A stretch of 64,000 bases of DNA from assembly GCA_958451615.1 (NCBI GenBank), contig CAUDQR010000003.1, forward strand, positions 91,236 through 155,235, given 5' to 3'. Numbering within the stretch: the stretch's first letter is position 1; each line of letters opens with the position of its first letter. The position numbers and the translations under genes were made by a program. The notes under the pieces were generated by a model. The model did no database searches, was not told the origin of the DNA, and saw only the letters and a list, made by a program, of their open reading frames with translations. Shown here one piece after another: positions 36,701 through 44,800 of the stretch. This DNA is from an uncultured Collinsella sp. Its GTDB lineage: Bacteria; Actinomycetota; Coriobacteriia; Coriobacteriales; Coriobacteriaceae.

Positions 36701-37245
36701 AGCGCCTGGGTCTTATCCTCGACGCTCTTGTTGGCCTGATCGAGCTGATCGTTGAGGTCGCCCAGCTTCTTCTGCTGCTGCTCGGTCTTTTCGACGGCCG
36801 CCTTAAGCTCGTCAATCTTCTCCTGGAGCGCGGCGACTTCTGCTGCGTTCTGCTCGATTTCGTTGTCGCTCACAGCCTGCGAGGCCTGATTCTTTTGCTG
36901 CTGCGCCTGCTTTTGAGACTGGCCCGCCGCGTCGGCCTTCTTCTGTGCGGCATCGTAGGCGGCCTGAGCGTCCTTGAGCTGCTTTGCCGACTCCTCGGCC
37001 AGCTGGGCAGCTGTCTTTACGACCGCTTGGTTACCGGCGGCAACGGTGTTCTCTACAGAACTACCCCCCCCCTGAACAGAATCGCCGTTACCGGTGGACG
37101 GTGCGGCGATTGCCGCCAGCGGCGACATGAGCGGCTGAGCGATGAGGCCCGCCGTCAAAACGGTTGCGACGGCGCGGTTGGCAACGCCCTTGACGTTGAC
37201 GGCCTTAGCCCGAGGCTCAAAGTGTTGTGGGCTGTAGTTTGCCAT
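33793..37245 (-). CDS. Sortase-anchored CAP-domain surface protein with long coiled coils
   Basis: An 1150-residue secreted protein. Residues 1-48 form a signal peptide (ATVLTAGLIAQPLMSPLAAI). About 70-445 and 700-1090 are Ala/Lys/Glu/Asp-rich heptad-like coiled coils. Between them (about 450-700) is a CAP/SCP-like domain: YSSNIWGHSGCYW, NGENLAGGGG, then HECGHYLNIIDAGTKAIGIA. The C-terminus has LAQTGDNS, a hydrophobic stretch and RRRKQM, i.e. an LPxTG-type anchor with A in place of P. Nine consecutive G on the coding strand encode part of QGGGSS near residue 59. Likely an adhesin or host-interaction protein; role inferred. Confidence 0.85.
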   Translation of the reverse strand: MANYSPQHFEPRAKAVNVKGVANRAVATVLTAGLIAQPLMSPLAAIAAPSTGNGDSVQGGGSSVENTVAAGNQAVVKTAAQLAEESAKQLKDAQAAYDAAQKKADAAGQSQKQAQQQKNQASQAVSDNEIEQNAAEVAALQEKIDELKAAVEKTEQQQKKLGDLNDQLDQANKSVEDKTQALKDAKAKQDEAKKALDDAQAKLEAMGMDEYAAAKKAVEDAQAKLDDANKAVTTAQDNLDQAKAAEASAQQEKQNTEAALTTAQAKKQETAAALAAATTARDNAQQKFNQAQAALDAAVSGTGVDLSALEAAKIAAAGELKTAQDALEAATTADATAQANLQAAQTTVTAAQEKANAANAAVASAQSAYDAANKEYKDAASKRDAAKAAYEQAQQTEADKKAEYDKLVEVRKQKRGEWETACAASNAAEKAYDAANAQVEALEQQIADLKSNMTVDQEVISQGIFGFMNYIVGGSQFTATQKKNAQEAVSMLTGAADKAEWYDQYVDHDMSRDTNPLSLEQMRNALTYLDTQNNLRKANGQSALSVSLRMTAAAALNVSYSSNIWGHSGCYWDNGENLAGGGGAYTGGETEDTLGWPYTGLYTQEKEAFDKYVEKNSDLGNHRYDSYYIYQHYSSIYHECGHYLNIIDAGTKAIGIATGSGKNTDSEVTIFDYSSFDSEADFTVSEFKKLLNDYIDSAYNAGGTQAQKAQLKELQGKLAEAQKNFGTTGEAYFAAVNGQAAAQDAFTAADVNMNIAKGEYEKAKSDTAAAKTAYDAAEAKLKGIDVKTPQAKLDAAKGEAATAQAALDKANATLADSKTKAADAAAHKAKARSARDAAKAKSDQASEAYDNATASVKDLTAKRDAAKTDLANKQGTLDDARKADDTAQAGVDKAQAADTHAATTLSDAKQAVDAKKQALSDAQAKVKAAEGELATANKAFERFAGAQKAVDDAKVAYDAAVAGVADAQKQLEAANEAVVDANFEIVKAKAELASDEALKADLEAVDHKASLAAGTTGNEKLVKLNAAYARYKAAVDAAAGLKAALGDADAKLSDANDAYAAALAELDDAKDALAAAQAEYDKYHPKAEPQAKPQVAQAAAKAPVAKKQAAPAALAQTGDNSALAGEVFVIGGITLVAAGVTLSDRRRKQM
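37064..37072 (-). repeat. G9 homopolymer inside the surface-protein gene
   Basis: Nine C on the plus strand (nine G in the coding sense) near codon 59. The frame is open with nine; gain or loss of one base would end translation shortly after the signal peptide. Confidence 0.8.
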
Positions 37246-37552
37246 GGCTTTCTCCCTTTGACACGGATGTATCCATACGCTTCAAAATGTAGGAGCTGAT
37301 TTTTGAATTCTGTTGCGCAACATTGGTCACCGGCGGATTTTTTGAAATTCGCGCTCTCGTGCTTCACAATTTCGTCACATATGTAGGAGCTGGTGCATCA
37401 TATTCTTGCGGGATCGAATTGAGCCTGTAATTTGCATTTGCTCCCGCGTCATCCGCCCTATCGGATTCCGCATCCAACAGACACCTCGCCTGCCACGGTG
37501 TAGAGTTAGGACAACGGGCGCGTTGCGCGGACCGCGCTGGAACGAGGTGAAA
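37246..37552. other. Divergent promoter region of the surface protein and DUF389 genes
   Basis: 307 bp between two divergent starts. It includes a perfect decamer palindrome GTTGCGCAAC at 37311-37320 and AT-rich patches suited to promoters on both strands, but I cannot fix a -35/-10 pair with confidence. No gene is seen. Confidence 0.4.
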
Positions 37553-38692
37553 ATGGAACTCGATAGACAACAACTCAAGCGACTGCGTGAGCGTCATCAT
37601 CGGCGTCACGGCATCCGCCCTGCCCATAGTGAGGCTGCCGAACAGGCTGGTCGCTTTTTAAAGCGCGCATTCAACATTCGCGAGGGACGCGCGCCCTATC
37701 ACGTGATCCGCAAGCGTTTTGTAAACGGGGCGCGTCTGACTGGCTCCCACCTATGCATCCTCATCATCGCCATGCTCATCGCAAGCATCGGCCTCGATAT
37801 CGACTCGGACATCGCCATCGTGGGTGCCATGCTCATCTGCCCGCTCATGGGATCGGTCCTTGCCATGGCATATGGCATCGCCACGCTCGACCGTGAGATT
37901 ACCGTCGAAGCCATCGCCAGCCTTGCGCTGCAGATGGCCTTTTGCCTGGTCACGTCCACGTTGTACTTTAAGCTCTCGCCCCTTGGCACCACCACAGCTG
38001 CCATCATCGACAATTCGACACCGACTGTGTGGGACCTTGCCGTCGCGCTCGCGGGCGGCTTTGCGGGCGGGCTGGGCAACTCGCGCGATCAGGAGCCCGC
38101 CACGCTCATCGCCGGCGTGGCCGTGGCGACCGCACTCATGCCGCCCCTGTGCGCAGCTGGTTACGGCATCGCCATCGCGAGCGGGTCGCTGTTTCTCTCG
38201 GCGCTCTACGAATTTGGCATCAACGTAGTCTTTATCGCGCTGGCTGCCGAAGCCGTGCTGCTTCTTTTGCGTGTACCGCTCAAGCGTGATCTCAACGGCG
38301 ACGGCATTGTGACCGCCGAAGAAGATGCCGAGGTCGACGAGCTGTCACGCAAGGTGCGCCGCCGCATTATTGTGGGCACGGTGATCTTTGCCATCCCCTG
38401 CATCGTTATGACCGCGGGGTCTATTGGCTCGGCGCAGGCCGGCGTGCAGGACGGCTACGGCGTCACCGAGACCACACGCGAGCTTGCCGCGGTGCTGCCG
38501 GGCTTTAAGGATTACACCGTCGCCGTCGAGACCTCGGCCACCGAAGGCGACGAGGAGGGCATCGTCGAGCGCGAGATTGTCGCCCATGTGACAACGAGCG
38601 AGGCGCTCGGGGCGCACGACCGCCACGTCGCCCGCAAGCTCATCGACCTCAATGTGCCCGAGCTCGATCGCGTGGAGTTCGATGTGAAGTGA
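37553..38692 (+). CDS. DUF389 membrane protein
   Basis: A 379-residue protein of the DUF389 family. After a basic 60-residue N-terminus come helices starting at LTGSHLCILIIAMLIASIGL, with DSDIAIVGAMLICPLMGSVL and LAGGFAGGLGNSRDQEPATL as the conserved stretches and VAVATALMPPLCAAGYG next. A soluble C-terminal part (about 245-379) starts with LNGDGIVTAEEDAEVDE, which reads like an EF-hand loop. Function unknown. GAGGTG lies 5 nt before the ATG. Confidence 0.82.
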   Translation: MELDRQQLKRLRERHHRRHGIRPAHSEAAEQAGRFLKRAFNIREGRAPYHVIRKRFVNGARLTGSHLCILIIAMLIASIGLDIDSDIAIVGAMLICPLMGSVLAMAYGIATLDREITVEAIASLALQMAFCLVTSTLYFKLSPLGTTTAAIIDNSTPTVWDLAVALAGGFAGGLGNSRDQEPATLIAGVAVATALMPPLCAAGYGIAIASGSLFLSALYEFGINVVFIALAAEAVLLLLRVPLKRDLNGDGIVTAEEDAEVDELSRKVRRRIIVGTVIFAIPCIVMTAGSIGSAQAGVQDGYGVTETTRELAAVLPGFKDYTVAVETSATEGDEEGIVEREIVAHVTTSEALGAHDRHVARKLIDLNVPELDRVEFDVK

Positions 38693-38817
38693 TGCCGGCG
38701 CGGGATGAATGCTCGCACGGACGCAAGTTACGACGAGGCGCAGACGCGATACGGACACGAGCAAATTGCGGGGTGCAGTTCACACCCGAGCCCCGCTCGC
38801 TGTTTTATTGCCGTGAA

Positions 38818-39267
38818 TCAGACGTCCGCATCGACATCGCCAGACTCCACCGTAAACGCCGGACCGGTGCTCACAAGATAAAATCGGGTCACCTTAGTAT
38901 TTCTAATATAGGTAAATCTGCCCCTGATCGCGGCGGCGCGAAATATACGCCACGTGGACCGTACCGATTTTTCGCCGTATTCCCTCGTTAATACCAAAAT
39001 ATTGGGGTCGTCCGTACGCTTGAACTGTCCATCAAGGCAGCTACCGTCTTTGTCGACCAGTTGCCACCGATGGTTATCCTCTTCATGAAAGGCCAGAGTT
39101 TCCAGACTTGTTTTGTCATCCCGATAGTAACCATCAATGGCAAAGCCTTCGGAAACGCATTCCTGCATATAGGATGTTTCTCGATTTATAGCAAACTGCC
39201 CTGCAGCGCCCAGGAGCACAGCCAGGCAGACCACTGCAAGGGTTATCGAAATAGCACGGCGGCTCAT
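38818..39267 (-). CDS. Small exported or membrane-anchored hypothetical protein
   Basis: A 149-residue protein: an N-terminal hydrophobic segment (5-26, ISITLAVVCLAVLLGAAG) after MSRR, then a soluble domain of about 120 residues with alternating charged/hydrophobic strands (GFAIDGYYRDDKTSLETLAF, SCLDGQFKRTDDPNILVLTR). Two cysteines (about 37 and 76). The composition is less GC-biased than its neighbours. I do not recognise the family. It may be a lipid-free signal-anchored protein. Confidence 0.55.
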   Translation of the reverse strand: MSRRAISITLAVVCLAVLLGAAGQFAINRETSYMQECVSEGFAIDGYYRDDKTSLETLAFHEEDNHRWQLVDKDGSCLDGQFKRTDDPNILVLTREYGEKSVRSTWRIFRAAAIRGRFTYIRNTKVTRFYLVSTGPAFTVESGDVDADV

Positions 39268-39530
39268 GTTAACCAGCCCGATACTTGTTTAACGGAGTGC
39301 AAAACATACTTGGTACCTCCGATATCAAAGCAAACGTCACCCGCGGCCCGCCGGAAACTATGTGTTTCTAACATCAAACCATATGGCAACCACTCGCGAG
39401 AGGAGTATCGGCGAACGGTGCATTTTTTTGCGTTCTATTGGGCAAACGTCAACGCGCGCCACAGCTCTTGCTCGACCTATTCAGATCTTGTCGCATACTA
39501 CCGTAGATCCCCAATGCTTCCGCCCCCGAG

Positions 39531-40328
39531 TTATTCGGGGCGGCCGCGATGTCGCTCAATCCAGTCCACGGCAAAATCGACAAGCTCGCGTTGGCGCATA
39601 AAGCGAATCATTCCGTTACCGAGAGGCGCCGTACGCACCGGGCATTCACGCTCAAAAGCAGCGCCGATCTCGTCGAAGTCCTCGCCGTCGACAAAAAGTG
39701 TGCGGTACTCCTTCCACACGCGCTGGCCGTTTTCCATGATCGCGCTGTGTTCCACGCAGTCGTGCTTGCCGGGGTACTGCGCACGGGCGTCTGCCAAATG
39801 CAGTGACGTATTCTTGTCATAGCCAACGCCCACCAGCAGAACATAGCCGTCCAAATCGTACAGACGCGCGATGGGCGATCCATCGCCAAAGATGTTGCTC
39901 AGGTCGTGGTTCTCCGTCAGGAATTGCGCATGCTGGCCGTTTGCCGCCACTGAACGCGCTGGGTGATCGCTGCGAAACGTGCCCGGCCACGTCCGGAACA
40001 TCTCAGCCACGGCACCCATCGTGTTGGTGGGCGTAATGCGCTTGTCATAGACAGGCCAGTTATCGCGAATCAGCTGCCACCATTCTTGCGGCTCTTGCCA
40101 ATGGACACCACACTCGGGGTCCAAGTTTTTCCATGATTGCGTCGGCATCATGATGGTACCGGCCTCGCCCACCATCTGGAGCAGCGCCTCGATCACCGGC
40201 TGCGCGCCGCCGCACACATATCCAAGCGCGCTGAGCGAGCAATGGACCATAACCGTCTGCCCTGCGCACATACCGACGGCGGAAAGCGCGTCGAGGATAT
40301 CCTGCTTAAGCACGATTTGCCGATTCAT
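39531..40328 (-). CDS. AAC(3)-family acetyltransferase
   Basis: A 265-residue protein of the aminoglycoside N3-acetyltransferase / YokD fold, which transfers acetyl from acetyl-CoA to an amine. VMVHCSLSALGYVCGGAQPV near the start, IMMPTQSWKNLDP and HPARSVAANGQHA are family stretches; GYDKNTSLHLADAR follows. Housekeeping members of unknown substrate are common in Coriobacteriia and Firmicutes, so drug resistance should not be assumed. GAGGGG precedes the ATG. Confidence 0.8.
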   Translation of the reverse strand: MNRQIVLKQDILDALSAVGMCAGQTVMVHCSLSALGYVCGGAQPVIEALLQMVGEAGTIMMPTQSWKNLDPECGVHWQEPQEWWQLIRDNWPVYDKRITPTNTMGAVAEMFRTWPGTFRSDHPARSVAANGQHAQFLTENHDLSNIFGDGSPIARLYDLDGYVLLVGVGYDKNTSLHLADARAQYPGKHDCVEHSAIMENGQRVWKEYRTLFVDGEDFDEIGAAFERECPVRTAPLGNGMIRFMRQRELVDFAVDWIERHRGRPE

Positions 40329-40452
40329 TACCGTTTCCCCTCTATCCCCACACATCAGTTTCTTTTGCGTCATGCGCCGAAATAGCACACGGGCCATGCG
40401 GCGCATGACGCTGCAAATGATACGTTTCCCAATGTTGCCGAGGGATCATTTT

Positions 40453-41412
40453 TTAGTACTTGAAGAAGCCCTCGCCCGAGCTTTCGCCCAGCTTGCCTTC
40501 GTCGAGCATCTTCTTGAGGACGGACGCCATAGCCTTAAAGTTGTAGGGCATCATCATCTTCTTGAGCAGCGGGCTCACCAGGCTCGGGACCTTCTGATAC
40601 TGCATAACGATGTTGTACGCCGTCTGGATGCCCACGGTGTCGAATACGCGGAACGGGCCCTTGGGAGCGCCGGTGCCGCGCGTCCATGCGAGGTCGATGC
40701 TCTTGGGATCGCTCACGCCCGAGACATACAGGTCGAGGCCCGAAAGCAGCCATGGCACCAGCATGGAATTGAGCAGATAGCCGTTCTTTTCCTTGTTGAC
40801 GGGCAGGGCAAGCATGCGAATATCGTTGGCAAAGTCGACGAGTTCATCGAAATAGCGCTTGTCGGTTTGGCTTTGGGCCATGACCTCGGTCATGTTGTTC
40901 TTCCAGATAGAGTTGGCAAAGTGTAGCGATAGGTACTTCTCGGGGCGGCCGGTGTACTTGGCAAAGGTGCTCGGCAGCAGCGTGGAGGAGTTGGTGACGA
41001 TGACGGTCTTTTGCGGGAGAACCGGGGCGAGCTTCTTGTAGAAGTCGATCTTTGCCTGGGTGTCCTCGGCCATAGATTCGATGATCAGGTCGGCGTCGGC
41101 CACTGCCTTGGCAAGATCGAGCTCCAGCTTGAGTGTGGAGTAGGCGCGCTCAACGGCGGCGAGTGCCGCCTCCCTGTCGAAGGTCTGGTCGCTATCGGCG
41201 ATACCGGCGCACCACTCGCCCGTGCCGTCCGCCATGCCCTCGATAGCAGCGATGTACTCCTCGCGCACATGATCGATCTTGGGCTGGGTGCGGCCGATGC
41301 TGCCCTCGCTGCGCAGCCAAATCGTTACATCAAAGCCGCAGTAGGCAGCCTGAAAGGCAATCTGGCTTCCCAGCACGCCGCCGCCGGCAACGCAAACGGT
41401 CTTGTAGCTCAT
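40453..41412 (-). CDS. 3-hydroxyacyl-CoA dehydrogenase
   Basis: A 319-residue NAD-dependent dehydrogenase of the 3-hydroxybutyryl-CoA type. The Rossmann loop is VAGGGVLGSQIA (8-19), the NAD-side motif LIIESMAEDTQAKIDFYKKL, and the C-terminal dimer domain has HFANSIWKNNMTEVM. The catalytic His of the usual HFFNP motif is present as LHFAN. It carries an insertion after the first strand. It may act in butyrate or amino-acid fermentation with the dehydratase downstream. Confidence 0.87.
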   Translation of the reverse strand: MSYKTVCVAGGGVLGSQIAFQAAYCGFDVTIWLRSEGSIGRTQPKIDHVREEYIAAIEGMADGTGEWCAGIADSDQTFDREAALAAVERAYSTLKLELDLAKAVADADLIIESMAEDTQAKIDFYKKLAPVLPQKTVIVTNSSTLLPSTFAKYTGRPEKYLSLHFANSIWKNNMTEVMAQSQTDKRYFDELVDFANDIRMLALPVNKEKNGYLLNSMLVPWLLSGLDLYVSGVSDPKSIDLAWTRGTGAPKGPFRVFDTVGIQTAYNIVMQYQKVPSLVSPLLKKMMMPYNFKAMASVLKKMLDEGKLGESSGEGFFKY

Positions 41413-41764
41413 GAAACGGTCCTCTCTTACGTAATTCCATAGATGTGTTTTTATTCAACCGTATGGAGGCTACGAGCCGGGGGCTGGTTCTACAAACGGA
41501 CGCTTTTACGCGGTGAACGGCTACACCTGTTCATTAACTCAGGGCTCCGAGGGCGATTTTTTGTGCCACCGGGACGTCGTTTTCGAAAGTGCGGTGAAAA
41601 ATTGAGTTTCGTCGACCAGACCGACTTTTTTAACAACAAAACCGCAGGTAACGCGAGCCCAAAAGAGGAGTGTGCTCGGGAGGTTCGCGTTTTTCCCCGC
41701 ACTTCCGAAATCCGAGTCCGCTGAAGGCGTCAACAAGCCCATTTACGCAACATATGTCCAGCAA
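41413..41764. other. Intergenic stretch with recurring 14-mer, no gene
   Basis: About 350 bp upstream of the 3-hydroxyacyl-CoA dehydrogenase. No frame with a ribosome site. It contains GCAACATATGTCCA at 41747-41760, as at 5150-5163, and a CG-rich block with CCACCGGGACGTCGTTTTCG near 41570. Composition suggests decayed DNA. Confidence 0.4.
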
Positions 41765-41799
41765 AAACGGGTGGTAGCCGGCACGGCTGCCACCCGTTT
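41765..41799 (-). terminator. Terminator of the dehydratase/activase gene
   Basis: Arms AAACGGGTGGTAGCC / GGCTGCCACCCGTTT with one mismatch, followed on the minus strand by TTTGCTGG; 29 bp after the stop. Confidence 0.75.
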
Positions 41800-41827
41800 G
41801 TCTCATATCCAGCCCAAAGCGGGCCGT

Positions 41828-44800
41828 TTACTTCTTAATGCCGCGTCCCAGGCGCTCAGCGACCGATGCCACGGCCTCCTCGCTGGCCGGTCCGCAGTTC
41901 GCGCAGCCGTCGTGGGCACGCATCTGGCCGGTGACCTCGTCCATCGCGAGCGGCGCCACCTTCTCGAGCTTAAAGCCCTTGCCGGCGCGCATGTTCTCCT
42001 TTGCCACGCTGATCATGAGCTTGATGCGGTTGAGCTGGTTGACCTCGGATGCACCCGGGTCGTAGTCGACCGCTACGATGTTGCTCTCGGGATGCTGGCG
42101 GCGAAGCTCCTTGATCACGGCCTTGCCCACCACGTGGTTGGGCAGGCACGCAAAGGGCTGCGTGCAGATGATGTTGGGCGCACCATGGTCGATCAGGTCG
42201 AGCATCTCGGCCGTGAGCAGCCAGCCCTCGCCCATGTTGTTGCACACCGAAAGCACCGTGCGGGCCTTGTCGGCCATGGTGCCGATGCGCTCGGGCGCCT
42301 CAAAGCGGCGAGACTTCTCGAGCAGCTCTTCCACCGGCGTACGCATCCAGTCCACGAGCTTGATGAGCGCCTGCATGCCCGCGCGCGTCGTAGCGGAGCT
42401 GCCCAGCTCGTCCTTCTGCAGCTCGGCATTGCTCATGGAATACAGGAAGAAGTCGAGCAGACCCGGTACCACAGCCTCGCAGCCCTCGCGCTCGATGACA
42501 TCGACCACGTGGTTGTTGGCCGTGGGATGGAACTTGACCAGGATCTCGCCGACCACGCCCACGCGCGGCTTGGTGCCCTCGCCCACGAGCGGCATAGTGT
42601 CGAACGCGCGGATGGCCTCGCGAGCAAGCTTGGTGTAGTTATGCCTGTTGAACTTGGGCGCGAGCTTGCGGGCGCGCGCCATGTACTCCTCGTAGAGCGC
42701 GTTGGCGGCACCGGGCGTGGCCTCGTACGGGCGGCAGCGGTAGAGCATCTGCATCATCACGTCGCCAAAGAGCACCGCGTACACAGCCTGCTTAAGCAGC
42801 GCCGGCGTAATCTTGAAGCCGGGGTTGTCCTCGCCGAGCGCCACGGCCGAAAGCGAGATCACCGGGATCTCGGGATGACCACTCTCGCGCAGGGCCTTGC
42901 GGATGAGCGCGATGTAGTTGGTGGCACGGCAGCCGCCGCCGGTCTGGCTGATGACTACGGCGGTCTTGGACAGGTCGTATCGGCCGCTCTCGATGGCCTC
43001 CATAATCTGACCGGTCACCAAAATGGACGGGTAGCAAATGTCGTTGTTTACGTAGCGCAGGCCGGCCTCGACGGCGTCGTGATCGGTCGAGGGCAGCAGC
43101 TCCAGGTTGTAGCCGGCACCGCGGAACACCTCTTTGACCAGGTCAAAGTGGATTGGCGCCATCTGCGGGCACAGAATGGTGTAGCCCTCGTCGCGCATCT
43201 GCTCGGTAAAGGGCACCTTGGGCCATGCAGTCGAGGCGCTCTCACGCTGAGCCTCAAACGTGTACTTGCGGCTCGCGAACGCAGGGGCATCCGTGGAGGG
43301 CGCCACCGGCGCGGCATCGCCCTGCTCGTAGGCCTCACCCGCAGCGGTTGCCTCGGCCAGACGCTCGGCCTCCTGGTCCTTGAGCGCCGCCATGAGCGAG
43401 CGGATGCGGATGCGCGCGGCGCCCAGGTTGGACACCTCGTCGATCTTGAGCACGGTGTAAATCTTGCCGCTGGCCTCCAGAATCTCCTGCACCTGATCGG
43501 TGGTCAGGGCATCTAGGCCGCAGCCAAAGGAATTGAGCTGGATCAGGTCCAGATCGTTGCGCATCGTCACAAAACGGGCCACGGCGTAGAGGCGCGAGTG
43601 GTACATCCACTGGTCGACAACGCGGATCGGGCGCTCGGGCTTCACCAGATGCGCGAGCGAATCCTCGGTAAAGACCGCAAAGCCAAAGCTCGAGATAAGC
43701 TCGGGCAGGGCGTGGTTGATCTCGGGGTCGTTGTGGTAGGGACGGCCGGCGAGCACAATGCCGTGGCCGCCGTGGTCCTCGACCCACTTAAGGGTCTCCT
43801 CGCCCATGGTCTGGATGTCCTCATGAAAACGCGCATCGGCCTCATAGGCGGCATTGACGGCGGCGTCGATCTCGGAGCGGGTGATCTTGGGTCCGCGCAC
43901 GCGACCGCGACCGGCCTCGGCGTCGGCCACGCGGTCGACGGCGAGCACCTGGTACAAGCGGCGCTTGAGCTCGGTCTTATCGTGATAGGGCACAAACGGA
44001 TACAGGAACTCGATGTTCTGTTCGCGGATCTCGTCGATGTTGAGCGCCAGCGCCGTGGGGTAACTCATGACGATGGGGCAGTTGTAGCAGTTACCAGCCG
44101 TCGGGTCCTCTTTGCGCTCCCAGCGCACGCACGGCATCCAGATAAAGTCGACGTCACGGTCGATGAGGTTCATCACATGGCCGTGGCTCATCTTGGCCGG
44201 ATAGCACACGCTCTCGGACGGCATGGACTCGATGCCCGCCTGGTAGGTCTTCTTGCTCGACTGGTCGGACAGCTGCACGCTAAAGCCCAGGCGCGTAAAG
44301 AACGCATGCCAGAAGGGGTAGTTCTCGTACATGTTGAGCGCGCGGGGGATGCCGACGGTGCCGCGCGGGGCCTCGTCGGGGCTCAGCACCTCGCGGTTAA
44401 ACAGCAGCTCGTTTTTCTTTTTGAAGAGGTTGGGGGCCTCGGTCTTCTGCTTTTTGTGGCCGGCGCCCTTCTCGCAGCGGTTGCCGGTAATGAAGCGCCT
44501 GCCGCCGCCAAAGTCGTTGACGGTGAGCTGGCAGTTGTTGGAGCAGCGACCGCAGCGGACGTGTTTTTGCGTCACGGTAAGGTGCGCGATGTCCTCGGCC
44601 GAAAGGATGGTCGAGGTGCCATCGGCGCCGGCGCGATCGCGGGCGAGCAGGGCCGCACCATAGGCGCCCATGCAGCCGGCGATGTCGGGACGCACGGCAT
44701 GAACGCCGGTGAGCTGCTCAAACGCACGCAGCGTGGCGTCGGACATAAAGGTGCCGCCCTGGACGATCACCTGGGTACCGATCTCCTTGGGATCGCGCAG

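Noticed and set aside
35722-37299. 525-codon frame opposite the coiled-coil surface protein
   Set aside because: Leu/Gly-rich shadow of repetitive Ala/Lys/Glu codons; no ribosome site or family motif.
39531-40328. Aminoglycoside resistance gene
   Set aside because: It belongs to the AAC(3)/YokD fold, but nothing in context (no mobile element, no resistance partners) supports a resistance role.
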